64,000 nt of DNA from Pseudomonas sp. Leaf48 (GTDB lineage Bacteria; Pseudomonadota; Gammaproteobacteria; Pseudomonadales; Pseudomonadaceae), in NCBI RefSeq assembly GCF_001421885.1, contig NZ_LMLH01000028.1, forward strand, positions 564,129-628,128, written 5' to 3'. The position numbers and the translations under genes were made by a program. Below are positions 8,562 through 18,268 of the stretch, one piece after another (the stretch's first letter is position 1; every line of letters starts with the position of its first letter). The notes under the pieces were generated by a model. It made no database searches and was not told the DNA's origin. It worked only from the letters and a program-made list of their open reading frames with translations.

Positions 8562-8610
8562 CCAATTTCCGACCACAGCCGTCGGAATTGGTCAAAATTT
8601 GTGCTATATT
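8562..8610 (+). promoter_or_regulatory. Palindrome and extended -10 upstream of the YgiQ-type gene
   Basis: CCAATTTCCGAC (8562-8573) and GTCGGAATTGG (8581-8591) form a near-perfect inverted repeat with a 7-bp spacer and one bulged base. An extended -10 (TGC TATATT, 8602-8610) follows at the spacing expected if the palindrome covered the -35 region, and then a GC-rich discriminator. It could be a repressor site. The regulator is not identified. Confidence 0.45.
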
Positions 8611-8653
8611 CCGCGCCCGCGAAATTCAATGAAAGCCAACACCGGTTATCGAC

Positions 8654-10957
8654 ATGCAAGCAGCCAAGCCGTTATTTGACTATCCCAAGTACTGGGCCGA
8701 ATGTTTCGGGCCAGCGCCATTCCTGCCCATGAGCAGGGAGGAGATGGATCAGCTCGGCTGGGATTCCTGCGACATCATCATCGTCACTGGTGATGCCTAC
8801 GTCGATCATCCGTCGTTCGGCATGGCAATCATCGGCCGGCTGCTGGAGTCCCAGGGCTTCCGCGTCGGGATCATTGCCCAGCCTAACTGGCAGTCCAAAG
8901 ACGACTTCATGAAGCTCGGTGAGCCGAACCTGTTCTTCGGTGTCGCGGCCGGCAACATGGACTCGATGATCAACCGTTACACCGCCGACAAGAAAATCCG
9001 TTCCGACGACGCTTATACCCCGGGCGGCATGGCGGGCAAACGTCCGGATCGTGCCAGCCTGGTGTACAGCCAGCGTTGCAAGGAAGCCTACAAGAATGTG
9101 CCGATCGTCCTCGGTGGCATCGAGGCCTCCCTTCGCCGCATTGCGCACTACGATTACTGGCAGGACCGGGTACGCAACTCGATCCTGATCGACGCCTGCG
9201 CCGACATCCTGCTCTACGGCAACGCCGAGCGGGCGATTGTCGAAGTCGCCCAGCGTCTGTCGTTTGGCCACAAGATCGAAGACATCACCGACGTGCGCGG
9301 CACCGCGTTCATCCGTCGTGATACACCCAAGGACTGGTACGAAGTCGACTCCACGCGTATCGACCGTCCGGGCAAGATCGACAAGATCATCAATCCGTAT
9401 GTGAACACCCAGGACACCCAGGCCTGCGCTATTGAGCAGGAGAAGGGGCCGGTCGACGATCCGAGCGAAGCCAAGGTCGTGCAGATCCTGGCCAGCCCGA
9501 AGATGACCCGCGACAAGACCGTGATTCGTCTGCCATCGGTCGAGAAAGTCCGCGGTGACGCGGTGCTGTACGCCCACGCCAACCGCGTGCTGCACCTGGA
9601 AACCAACCCGGGCAATGCCCGTGCGCTGGTGCAGAAGCATGGCGAAGTCGACGTCTGGTTCAACCCGCCGCCGATTCCGATGACCACCGAAGAAATGGAC
9701 TACGTGTTCGGCATGCCTTATGCGCGTGTACCGCACCCGGCTTACGGCAAGGAAAAGATTCCGGCCTACGAGATGATCCGTTTCTCGGTGAACATCATGC
9801 GTGGCTGTTTCGGTGGCTGTACTTTCTGCTCGATCACCGAGCACGAAGGGCGGATCATCCAGAACCGTTCCGAAGAGTCGATCATTCGCGAAATCGAAGA
9901 GATTCGTGACAAGGTGCCGGGTTTTACCGGCGTTATTTCCGACCTCGGCGGCCCGACCGCGAACATGTACCGCATCGCCTGCAAGACGCCGGAAATCGAA
10001 TCTGCGTGTCGCAAGCCGTCCTGCGTGTTCCCGGGCATCTGCCCGAACCTGAACACGGACCACTCGTCGCTGATCCAGCTTTATCGCAGCGCCCGTGCCT
10101 TGCCGGGTGTGAAGAAGATCCTGATTGCTTCCGGCCTGCGCTATGACCTCGCGGTCGAGTCGCCGGAATACGTCAAGGAGCTGGTGACTCACCACGTCGG
10201 TGGTTACCTGAAGATCGCCCCGGAACATACCGAGGAAGGTCCGCTCAACCAGATGATGAAGCCGGGCATCGGCAGCTATGACAAGTTCAAGCGCATGTTC
10301 GAGAAGTACACCAAGGAAGCGGGCAAGGAGCAGTACCTGATTCCGTACTTCATCGCGGCCCACCCGGGTACTACTGACGAAGACATGATGAACCTGGCCC
10401 TGTGGCTCAAGGGCAATGGTTTCCGTGCCGACCAGGTGCAGGCGTTCTACCCGTCGCCGATGGCCACCGCCACCGCGATGTACCACTCGGGCAAGAACCC
10501 GCTGCGCAAGGTCACCTACAAGAGTGACGGCGTGACTATCGTCAAGAGTGAAGAGCAGCGCCGTCTGCACAAGGCGTTCCTGCGTTATCACGATCCGAAG
10601 GGCTGGCCGATGCTGCGTGAAGCGCTGACCCGCATGGGCCGTGCCGATTTGATCGGGCCGGGCAAGAACCAGTTGATCCCGCTGCACCAGCCGTCCACTG
10701 ACAGCTACCAGAGCGCCCGTCGCAAGAACTCGACGCCGGCCGGCAGCCATAAGGTTACCGGGGAAAAGACCACCAAAATCCTGACCCAGAACACTGGCTT
10801 GCCTCCGCGCGCCAGCGATGGCAGTAACCCGTGGGACAAGCGCGAACAGGCCAAGGCGGCGGCATTTGCCCGCAATCAGCAGGCGGCCAAGGAGCGCAAG
10901 GATGCAGCCAAGGGCAAAGGCCCCAAGCCTGCGCGCAAGCCAGTAGTACCGCGCTGA
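8654..10957 (+). CDS. ygiQ: YgiQ-family radical SAM protein
   Basis: A 767-residue member of the YgiQ (UPF0313) radical SAM family. The [4Fe-4S]/SAM motif CxxxCxxC appears in RGCFGGCTFCSITEHEGR at about residues 381-398, in the order N-terminal DUF domain, radical SAM core, then a Lys/Ala-rich C-terminal tail (about 700-767) ending in basic residues. A second Cys cluster (ESACRKPSCVFPGICPNL) is characteristic of this family. The reaction is not established to my knowledge. The ATG at 8654 follows a weak ribosome-binding site. The gene appears monocistronic, followed by the composite repeat at 10965. Confidence 0.88.
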   Translation: MQAAKPLFDYPKYWAECFGPAPFLPMSREEMDQLGWDSCDIIIVTGDAYVDHPSFGMAIIGRLLESQGFRVGIIAQPNWQSKDDFMKLGEPNLFFGVAAGNMDSMINRYTADKKIRSDDAYTPGGMAGKRPDRASLVYSQRCKEAYKNVPIVLGGIEASLRRIAHYDYWQDRVRNSILIDACADILLYGNAERAIVEVAQRLSFGHKIEDITDVRGTAFIRRDTPKDWYEVDSTRIDRPGKIDKIINPYVNTQDTQACAIEQEKGPVDDPSEAKVVQILASPKMTRDKTVIRLPSVEKVRGDAVLYAHANRVLHLETNPGNARALVQKHGEVDVWFNPPPIPMTTEEMDYVFGMPYARVPHPAYGKEKIPAYEMIRFSVNIMRGCFGGCTFCSITEHEGRIIQNRSEESIIREIEEIRDKVPGFTGVISDLGGPTANMYRIACKTPEIESACRKPSCVFPGICPNLNTDHSSLIQLYRSARALPGVKKILIASGLRYDLAVESPEYVKELVTHHVGGYLKIAPEHTEEGPLNQMMKPGIGSYDKFKRMFEKYTKEAGKEQYLIPYFIAAHPGTTDEDMMNLALWLKGNGFRADQVQAFYPSPMATATAMYHSGKNPLRKVTYKSDGVTIVKSEEQRRLHKAFLRYHDPKGWPMLREALTRMGRADLIGPGKNQLIPLHQPSTDSYQSARRKNSTPAGSHKVTGEKTTKILTQNTGLPPRASDGSNPWDKREQAKAAAFARNQQAAKERKDAAKGKGPKPARKPVVPR

Positions 10958-10964
10958 CCGCCTT

Positions 10965-11266
10965 CCCCCTCACCCCAGCCCTCTCCCCCAAGGGGGCGAG
11001 GGGGAAAGGGAGCCGATCTCCATGCCTTTCGGAACCTGAGTTCGACTTGAGCTCTCAGGTCGTAGGTTTTCGACCAGGAGAGCCGATCTCCATGCCTTTC
11101 GGAACCTGAGTTCGACTTGAGTTCTCAGGTCGCAGGTTTTCGACCAGGAGAGTTCATCTCCATGCTTTTCGTAGCCTGAGTTCGACTTGATCCCTCAGGT
11201 CGCAGTATATCGACCAGACCACTCGGTCAGTCCCCTCTCCCTCTGGGAGAGGGCTAGGGTGAGGGA
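10965..11266. repeat. Composite dispersed repeat: CCCTCACCC/CTCTCCC arms around a tandem module
   Basis: The left arm (10965-11010, CCCCCTCACCCCAGCCCTCTC with its own internal hairpin) and the right arm (11231-11266, CCCTCTCCCTCTGGGAGAGG...GGGTGAGGG) are inverted copies of one REP-like family. The same arm family recurs at 58447-58590 and 63816-63855. Between the arms lies the 70-bp triplicated module annotated separately. Confidence 0.8.
11009..11218. repeat. Three tandem copies of a 70-bp module
   Basis: The block starting AGCCGATCTCCATGCC recurs at 11011, 11081 and, diverged (AGTTCATCTCCATGC), at 11151, so the period is exactly 70 bp. Copies 1 and 2 differ at very few positions; copy 3 is more diverged. 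Each copy contains CCTGAGTTCGACTTGA followed by CTCAGGTCG, so CCTGAG and CTCAGG can pair into a hairpin. No convincing reading frame crosses it. Confidence 0.9.
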
Positions 11267-11469
11267 GCAGACTCAAGCCGGACGCAAAGTCCGAAGCCCC
11301 CGCAGCCAACCCTTCGCCACATTAACGTGCAACTGCCTCAAACCAATTCCCCGCATCGCCCGGTTTTGGTGCTGTACTGCCTTCAGCAACCGGAGAACGC
11401 GCCAGCACCACTGGATGGCATAAGTCTTGCGCGCTTTCCGATACGCTTAAGGCTCGCAGGAGGCACGCC

Positions 11470-14400
11470 GTGTCGATTCATGTCGCATTGCACCATGTCA
11501 CGCACTATCGCTACGACCGCTCCGTCGAGCTTGGCCCGCAGATCGTTCGTCTGCGCCCGGCGGCCCACAGTCGCACGCGGATTCTGTCCTATGCGCTGAA
11601 AGTGTCGCCCGAGCAACACTTCATCAACTGGCAGCAGGACCCCCAGGGCAACTACCTGGCGCGTCTGGTGTTTCCGGAAAAAACCGATGAACTGCGGATC
11701 GAGGTGGATCTGCTGGCGGAGATGGCGATCTTCAACCCGTTCGATTTCTTCCTCGAACCTTATGCGGAAAAAATCCCGTTCACTTACGCCGCAGACGAGC
11801 GCAAGGAACTGGCGCCCTACCTGGAAACCTTGCCACTGACGCCGAAATTCCAGGCCTACCTGGACGGCATCGATCGCACGCCGCTGCCGGCGGTGGATTT
11901 CCTGGTGGCGCTCAACCAGCGTCTGAGCGAAGACATCGATTATCTGATCCGCATGGAACCGGGCGTGCAAACGCCTGAACATACCCTCACTCAAGCTTCC
12001 GGCTCTTGCCGCGATTCGGCGTGGTTGCTGGTGCAACTGCTACGCAATCTCGGGCTGGCGGCGCGTTTTGTCTCCGGTTACCTGATCCAGCTGACGGCCG
12101 ATGTCAAAAGCCTCGACGGACCGTCCGGTACTGAAGTCGACTTCACCGATTTGCACGCCTGGTGTGAGGTGTATTTACCCGGTGCCGGCTGGATCGGCCT
12201 GGACGCGACATCCGGGCTGTTTGCCGGTGAAGGGCATATCCCGTTGGCCTGTAGTCCCGATCCGTCCTCAGCGGCACCGATCAGTGGCCTGGTGGAGCCC
12301 TGCGAATGCGAGTTCAGCCACGAAATGTCGGTGGAGCGGATCTGGGAAGCGCCAAGGGTCACCAAACCCTACAGCGAAGAACAGTGGCTGGCGATCCAGT
12401 CCCTGGGCCGGCAGATCGATGCCGATCTCCTGAAAGGTGATGTCCGCCTGACCATGGGCGGTGAACCTACCTTCGTCTCCATCGATGATCCGGACGGCGC
12501 CGAGTGGAACACCGCCGCACTGGGCCCGGACAAGCGTCGCCTGTCTGCCGAGTTGTTCCAGCGCATGCGCCGGCGTTATGCACCCCAGGGTCTGGTGCAC
12601 TTCGGCCAGGGTAAGTGGTACCCCGGTGAGCAACTGCCGCGCTGGTCGCTCAATTGCTATTGGCGCCGCGATGGTGTGCCGATCTGGACAAACGGCGCAC
12701 TGATTGCCGATGAGCAACAGGACTACGGTGCCGATGGCGAGCTGGCCGGGCGTTTTCTGGCGAGTGTCGCCGAACGCCTGAAAATTCCGACACGGTTTGT
12801 GTTCCCGGCCTACGAAGACAATTTCTATTACCTCTGGCGCGAGGGAGCATTGCCACAAAACGTCAGCGCCGAAGACTCCCGCCTGGAGGAACCGCTGGAG
12901 CGCGCGCGTTTGCGTAAAGTCTTCAGTCAGGGGCTGGACAAGGTCATTGGCCAGGTCCTGCCATTGGCGCGTACCGCCAAGGGTGATCACTGGCAAAGCG
13001 GTCGCTGGTATCTGCGCGACGAACACTGTCGCCTGGTGCCTGGGGATTCGCCGTTGGGCTATCGCTTGCCACTGGCTTCGCAGCCGTGGGTAAAAGCGGC
13101 GGAGTATCCGTTCATCCACCCGCAAGACCCGAATCAGGACTTCCCGCCACTTCCGGATACCACGCAATCTCAGAATCAGGGATCAGCAGCCGTTACCGAA
13201 GACCGGGTGCCAAAAATCGACGAGTCCGCCGACTGGCTGACCCGCACTGCCTTCTGCGCCGAAGCGCGCGAAGGGCGCCTGTACCTGTTCATGCCACCGC
13301 TGGAACGGGCTGAGGATTACCTCGAATTGGTCGCTGCGATCGAAGCCACCGCTGAAGAGCTGCATTGCCCGGTGTTGCTGGAAGGCTACGAGCCGCCGAG
13401 CGACCCGCGCCTGAGCAATTTCCGTATCACCCCCGATCCTGGTGTGATCGAGGTCAACGTACAGCCGTCCGCCACGTGGGACGAGTTGGTCGATCGCACT
13501 GAGTTCCTCTATGAACAAGCGCGCCAGACCCGACTGACCACCGAGAAATTCATGATCGACGGGCGTCACACCGGCACCGGCGGCGGTAACCATTTCGTAT
13601 TGGGTGGTGCGACGCCGGCGGACTCGCCGTTTCTGCGCCGGCCGGACTTGCTGCGCAGCCTGATCAGCTACTGGCACAACCATCCGTCTTTGTCCTACCT
13701 GTTCTCCGGCCTGTTCATCGGCCCGACGTCCCAGGCGCCGCGTGTCGATGAGGCGCGTAACGATGCCTTGTACGAACTGGAGATTGCCTTCGCCCAGATG
13801 CCTGAGCCGGGGGAGGAATGCCCGCCGTGGCTGGTCGACCGGTTGCTGCGTAACCTGCTGATCGACGTGACGGGCAACACCCATCGCGCCGAGTTCTGTA
13901 TCGACAAGCTCTATTCACCGGACGGCGCGACCGGGCGCCTCGGTTTGCTTGAGTTGCGTGCCTTTGAGATGCCGCCCCATGCTCGCATGAGCCTGGCTCA
14001 GCAGTTGTTGTTGCGGGCGCTGGTCGCACGGTTCTGGCGCGAGCCTTATGCGCCGGCGAAGCTGGCGCGCTGGGGCACGGAGCTGCACGACCGCTTCCTG
14101 TTGCCACACTTTATCGAGCAAGATTTCGCCGACGTCATCGTTGATCTCAACGCCGCCGGTTATCCCGTGCGGGCCGAGTGGTTTGCAGCGCACCTGGAAT
14201 TCCGCTTTCCCAAGGTTGGCGATTACGCCGTCAATGGTATTGCGCTGGAGTTGCGTCAGGCGCTTGAACCCTGGCATGTGCTGGGCGAGGAGGGCGCGGT
14301 CGGTGGCACGGTGCGTTATGTGGATTCATCCCTTGAACGTGTGCAGGTAAAGCTCAGCGGCCTGCCGCCCCAGCGTTATCTGCTGACTTGCAACGGCAAA

Positions 14401-14745
14401 CCCGTGCCGCTGCAACCAACCGGGCGGGTCGGCGAATTTGTCGCGGGCGTGCGTTTTCGCGCCTGGCAGCCGGCCAACTGTCTGCAACCGACCATACCGG
14501 TCCACGCGCCTTTGGTGTTCGACCTGGTCGATACCTGGATGCAGCGTTCGCTGGGTGGCTGTCAGTACCACGTTGCCCACCCGGGCGGACGCAACTACGA
14601 CAGCTTGCCGGTGAACGCCAACGAAGCCGAGAGCCGGCGGATGGCACGTTTCTTCCGCATCGGACATACGCCAGGAAAACTGGCGATACCGAACGTTGAA
14701 ATCAACGACGAGCTACCGCTGACCCTCGATTTACGACGTTTTTAG
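11470..14745 (+). CDS. Transglutaminase-like protein fused to DUF2126 (putative amidoligase)
   Basis: A 1091-residue cytoplasmic-looking protein without signal peptide. An N-terminal bacterial transglutaminase-associated domain (about 1-80) precedes a transglutaminase/protease core with the full triad: Cys180 (GSCRDSAWLL), His229 (DLHAWCEVYLPG) and Asp245 (GWIGLDATSG). The rest (about 265-1090) is DUF2126, listed in Pfam as a putative amidoligase, including the Gly-rich stretch DGRHTGTGGGNHFVLGG. GTG start at 11470 with AGGAGG upstream. It heads a three-gene set with an ATP-grasp/alpha-E protein and a second transglutaminase, a combination proposed (Iyer and colleagues, 2009) to make or modify peptides through amide bonds. 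The substrate is unknown. Confidence 0.85.
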   Translation: MSIHVALHHVTHYRYDRSVELGPQIVRLRPAAHSRTRILSYALKVSPEQHFINWQQDPQGNYLARLVFPEKTDELRIEVDLLAEMAIFNPFDFFLEPYAEKIPFTYAADERKELAPYLETLPLTPKFQAYLDGIDRTPLPAVDFLVALNQRLSEDIDYLIRMEPGVQTPEHTLTQASGSCRDSAWLLVQLLRNLGLAARFVSGYLIQLTADVKSLDGPSGTEVDFTDLHAWCEVYLPGAGWIGLDATSGLFAGEGHIPLACSPDPSSAAPISGLVEPCECEFSHEMSVERIWEAPRVTKPYSEEQWLAIQSLGRQIDADLLKGDVRLTMGGEPTFVSIDDPDGAEWNTAALGPDKRRLSAELFQRMRRRYAPQGLVHFGQGKWYPGEQLPRWSLNCYWRRDGVPIWTNGALIADEQQDYGADGELAGRFLASVAERLKIPTRFVFPAYEDNFYYLWREGALPQNVSAEDSRLEEPLERARLRKVFSQGLDKVIGQVLPLARTAKGDHWQSGRWYLRDEHCRLVPGDSPLGYRLPLASQPWVKAAEYPFIHPQDPNQDFPPLPDTTQSQNQGSAAVTEDRVPKIDESADWLTRTAFCAEAREGRLYLFMPPLERAEDYLELVAAIEATAEELHCPVLLEGYEPPSDPRLSNFRITPDPGVIEVNVQPSATWDELVDRTEFLYEQARQTRLTTEKFMIDGRHTGTGGGNHFVLGGATPADSPFLRRPDLLRSLISYWHNHPSLSYLFSGLFIGPTSQAPRVDEARNDALYELEIAFAQMPEPGEECPPWLVDRLLRNLLIDVTGNTHRAEFCIDKLYSPDGATGRLGLLELRAFEMPPHARMSLAQQLLLRALVARFWREPYAPAKLARWGTELHDRFLLPHFIEQDFADVIVDLNAAGYPVRAEWFAAHLEFRFPKVGDYAVNGIALELRQALEPWHVLGEEGAVGGTVRYVDSSLERVQVKLSGLPPQRYLLTCNGKPVPLQPTGRVGEFVAGVRFRAWQPANCLQPTIPVHAPLVFDLVDTWMQRSLGGCQYHVAHPGGRNYDSLPVNANEAESRRMARFFRIGHTPGKLAIPNVEINDELPLTLDLRRF

Positions 14746-14833
14746 ACCGTACGCGACGTCCGGATTTTTCGTCTATCCGGGCGTCATGAGCCTGCGTTAG
14801 TCTGACTGTTCATTGCTGTCTGCCGAGCACTCC

Positions 14834-17320
14834 ATGCCTGACCTGCTAGACCGCTACCCGCTGACAGCGGGCACCTATCACGAACTGCTCGACGACAGTG
14901 GCGCCGTGCGTGCGCACTGGCGACGTCTGTTTGAGCAATTGCAGCGCAGCACGCCGGCGCAACTGGTGCAGCGTCAGGCACTGCTGACCCGGCAGATCCA
15001 GGAAAACGGCGTGACCTACAACGTCTATGCCGACCCCAAGGGCGCTGACCGGCCGTGGGAACTGGATCTGCTGCCCCATGTGATTGCCGCTGATGAATGG
15101 GGGCAGTTGTCCGCCGGTATTGCGCAGCGGGCGCGGCTGCTCAATGCGGTTCTGGCCGATCTGTACGGTCCGCAACGTTTGATCGCTGAAGGCCTGTTGC
15201 CGGCCGAGCTGGTCTTCGGCCACAACAACTTCCTCTGGCCCTGTCAGGGTATCAAGCCGCCGGATGGCGCTTTTCTGCACCTGTATGCAGTCGATCTGGC
15301 GCGCACCCCCGATGGCCGCTGGTGGGTCACGGCGGACCGGACCCAGGCACCGTCGGGCGCCGGTTATGCGCTGGAAAACCGCACCATCGTGTCCCGAGCC
15401 TTTCCTGAGCTCTACCGTGACTTGAAGGTGCAGCACCTGGCCGGATTTTTCCGGACGTTGCAGGAAACCCTGGCACGACAGGCTCCGGGCGATTCTGATG
15501 CGCCTTTGGTGGTGCTGCTGACGCCGGGGCGCTTCAACGAGAGCTATTTCGAACATCTCTATCTGGCGCGGCAGCTCGGTTATCCGCTGGTCGAAGGTGG
15601 TGACCTGACGGTGCGCGATGCCACGGTCTACCTGAAAACACTGAGCGGGTTGCGCCGGGTCCACGCGATCATGCGCCGGCTCGACGACGACTTCTGCGAC
15701 CCCCTGGAGTTGCGCACCGACTCGGCACTCGGCGTGCCCGGCCTGCTCGAAGCCGTGCGACAGGGGCGGGTGCTGGTGGCCAATGCCCTCGGCAGCGGTG
15801 TGCTGGAGTCGCCGGGACTGCTCGGTTTCCTGCCCAGGATCAACCAGTTCCTGTTCGGCGAAGAATTGATCCTGCCTTCCATCGCCACGTGGTGGTGCGG
15901 TGAAGCACCGGTGCTGGCCCAGGCGCTTGAAAAACTTCCGGAGCTGCTGATCAAACCGGCGTTTGCGTCCCAGAGCTTTTCCCCGGTTTTTGGCCGTGAT
16001 TTAAGTGAAGAGCAGCGTCAATCCCTCGCCAAGCGCATGCAGGCGCGGCCATACGCTTATGTTGCGCAAGAACTCGCGCAGTTATCCCTGGCGCCGATCT
16101 GGCAAGCTGAAGACGGTCAACTGCAACCACGTGCCATTGGCATGCGCGCGTATGCGGTGGCCAGCCGCGAGGGCTATCGAGTCTTGCCCGGTGGCTTGAC
16201 CCGGGTCGCCGCCCAGGCGGATGCCGAAGTGGTGTCGATGCAACGCGCAGGCGCAAGCAAGGACACTTGGGTGCTCGGTGATCGCCCACCCAGCGGTGAA
16301 CAGTGGAAAGCCCAGCGCAACATCGGTGTACGCGATCTGGTGCGGCGCGATCCGTACCTGCCCTCGCGGGTGGTGGAAAACCTGTACTGGTTCGGCCGTT
16401 ATTGCGAACGCTGCGACGACAGCGCGCGGTTGCTGCGCATCATGCTGACGCGCTATGTCGATGGCGATGACCCGCAAGCCCTGCAGTCGGCGGTCGAGCT
16501 CAGCGAACGGCTGATGTTGTTACCCGATGAAGGCGAGCTGCCGGAACGCTTGCTGGTGGCGTTACTCGGTGATGACTGGCCGTTCAGCCTGCGCACCAAT
16601 CTGCAACGTCTGCAGTGGGCCGCCTCTCAGGTGCGCGGCAAGCTCTCGCGGGAAAACTGGCAGGCGCTGGTAGAGTTGCAACGCGACGCCCTCGAGTTGG
16701 AAGCTGAAGACCCGGATTTCGGCGAGTTGCTGGATTTTCTCAACCGCCTGGTGATGTCTTTGGCGGCACTGTCCGGTTTTGCCCTGGATGACATGACCCG
16801 GGATGAGGGCTGGCGTTTCCTGATGATTGGCCGGCGAATCGAGCGACTGCAATTTCTCTGCGCCAGCCTGGCGGCGTTCCTGCGTGGTGCCGGGGCCTTC
16901 GATCAATCCAGTCTGGAGTGGCTGCTGGAACTGGGTAACAGCAGCATTACCTACCGCTCGCGGTACCTGGCAGTGGCGCAATTGATCCCGGTGTTCGACC
17001 TGTTGCTGCTGGACGAAGAAAACCCGCACGCGGTGCTGTTCCAGTTGAAACTGGTGACCCGTACGGTCAAGCGCTTGAACGATGACTTTGGCGCTGCGCG
17101 CGAAGCGGTGCTGCCAGCCCTGGTGGAGCGGCTGGCGCGCTTCGACCTGGGCTGTCTGGAACACTCATTGTTCGGCGATGCCAGCGTCCGGGCTGCCATA
17201 GACGGGCTGGCGGGGTTGCTGCAAGAGATTGCCGACGCCAGTGGACACGTATCGGATCGTCTCGCGTTGCGGCATTTCGCGCATGTCGATGATGTCAGTC
17301 AACGTACGGTGTCTGTGTGA
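14834..17320 (+). CDS. Circularly permuted ATP-grasp / alpha-E domain fusion protein
   Basis: An 828-residue protein. Residues 1 to about 490 match the circularly permuted type-2 ATP-grasp family (formerly DUF404/DUF407; e.g. LVFGHNNFLWPCQGI and VLANALGSGVLESPGLLGFLP regions), predicted to ligate a carboxylate to an amine using ATP. Residues from about 510 to the end form an all-helical alpha-E domain (formerly DUF403), beginning near LPSRVVENLYWFGRYCERCDD. I used the ATG at 14834 (MPDLLDRYPL); an in-frame TTG 21 nt upstream has no better ribosome-binding site. The 3' end overlaps the next gene (TGATG), so the two are co-translated. Confidence 0.85.
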   Translation: MPDLLDRYPLTAGTYHELLDDSGAVRAHWRRLFEQLQRSTPAQLVQRQALLTRQIQENGVTYNVYADPKGADRPWELDLLPHVIAADEWGQLSAGIAQRARLLNAVLADLYGPQRLIAEGLLPAELVFGHNNFLWPCQGIKPPDGAFLHLYAVDLARTPDGRWWVTADRTQAPSGAGYALENRTIVSRAFPELYRDLKVQHLAGFFRTLQETLARQAPGDSDAPLVVLLTPGRFNESYFEHLYLARQLGYPLVEGGDLTVRDATVYLKTLSGLRRVHAIMRRLDDDFCDPLELRTDSALGVPGLLEAVRQGRVLVANALGSGVLESPGLLGFLPRINQFLFGEELILPSIATWWCGEAPVLAQALEKLPELLIKPAFASQSFSPVFGRDLSEEQRQSLAKRMQARPYAYVAQELAQLSLAPIWQAEDGQLQPRAIGMRAYAVASREGYRVLPGGLTRVAAQADAEVVSMQRAGASKDTWVLGDRPPSGEQWKAQRNIGVRDLVRRDPYLPSRVVENLYWFGRYCERCDDSARLLRIMLTRYVDGDDPQALQSAVELSERLMLLPDEGELPERLLVALLGDDWPFSLRTNLQRLQWAASQVRGKLSRENWQALVELQRDALELEAEDPDFGELLDFLNRLVMSLAALSGFALDDMTRDEGWRFLMIGRRIERLQFLCASLAAFLRGAGAFDQSSLEWLLELGNSSITYRSRYLAVAQLIPVFDLLLLDEENPHAVLFQLKLVTRTVKRLNDDFGAAREAVLPALVERLARFDLGCLEHSLFGDASVRAAIDGLAGLLQEIADASGHVSDRLALRHFAHVDDVSQRTVSV

Positions 17321-18210
17321 TGAGTGCCCGCTACCAGATTTTCCACGACACCCATTATCACTATGACAGTCCGGTGTCCCTCGCCCAACAACTGGCCCAT
17401 TTATGGCCACGGCCTTGTGCCTGGCAGCACTGCGTCAACCAGCAGTTGCAGATCAGCCCGGATCCCACTTCGCGCCGTGATGAACTGGATGTGTTCGGTA
17501 ATCCAGTGACGAGGCTGGCATTCGAGCGTCCCCATGATGAGTTGCTGGTCAATGCCAGCCTGACGATCGAAGTGCTGCCCCGACAGATAGCGGATTTCCA
17601 CCTGTCCCCGGCGTGGGAAGAAACGCGCAGAGTGCTGACCTACAGCGGCCAGGCACTTTCCCCCGAACTGCTCGAGGCCTGCCGGTACCGGTTCGAATCA
17701 CCCTATGTGCATCTAAAGAGGAATTTCGTCGAATTCTCGGAAAGTTGTTTTCCGGCGGGCAGGCCGTTATTGCTGGGTGTGCAGGCCCTCATGGAGAAAA
17801 TCTTCAGCGAATTCACTTTCGATGCCGAAGCGACCCAGGTGGCAACACCACTGGTGGAAGTGCTGGAGCGCCGCCGCGGAGTCTGTCAGGACTTCGCTCA
17901 CCTGATGCTGGCCTGCGTACGTTCCCGGGGGCTGGCGGCACGCTATATCAGCGGCTACCTGCTGACCCAGCCACCACCGGGCCAGCCACGATTGATCGGC
18001 GCCGACGCGTCCCATGCCTGGGTCTCGGTGTTTTGTCCGGTACAGGGCTGGGTGGACTTTGATCCGACCAACAACGTGCAACCGGCGCTGGAACACATCA
18101 CCCTGGCCTGGGGCCGGGACTTTTCCGATGTGTCGCCGTTACGGGGGGTGATTCTGGGTGGTGGCAATCATGATCCCGAGGTACGGGTCACCGTGATGCC
18201 ACTGGAATAA
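17320..18210 (+). CDS. Transglutaminase-like cysteine protease/transferase family protein
   Basis: A 296-residue protein with an N-terminal bacterial transglutaminase domain (about 1-80) and a transglutaminase core. The triad is Cys189 (RRGVCQDFAHLML), His232 (DASHAWVSVF) and Asp248 (GWVDFDPTNN). The ATG at 17320 shares its A with the stop of the ATP-grasp/alpha-E gene; a GTG one codon upstream is the alternative. Transglutaminase-fold enzymes break or rearrange amide bonds, so it could process the product of its ATP-grasp partner. This is inference from neighbourhood. Confidence 0.85.
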   Translation: MSARYQIFHDTHYHYDSPVSLAQQLAHLWPRPCAWQHCVNQQLQISPDPTSRRDELDVFGNPVTRLAFERPHDELLVNASLTIEVLPRQIADFHLSPAWEETRRVLTYSGQALSPELLEACRYRFESPYVHLKRNFVEFSESCFPAGRPLLLGVQALMEKIFSEFTFDAEATQVATPLVEVLERRRGVCQDFAHLMLACVRSRGLAARYISGYLLTQPPPGQPRLIGADASHAWVSVFCPVQGWVDFDPTNNVQPALEHITLAWGRDFSDVSPLRGVILGGGNHDPEVRVTVMPLE

Positions 18211-18268
18211 CGCCGATCCGCTGTGGGAGCCAGCTTTATGGTGAGGGGGCTTTTGTGGTCAGGGGCTT

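Noticed and set aside
8672..10750. 692-codon minus-strand frame opposite the YgiQ-type gene
   Set aside because: Antisense shadow; the radical SAM CxxxCxxC motif is on the plus strand.
11009..11218. CRISPR array
   Set aside because: The three units are contiguous 70-bp copies without unique spacers and there are no cas genes.
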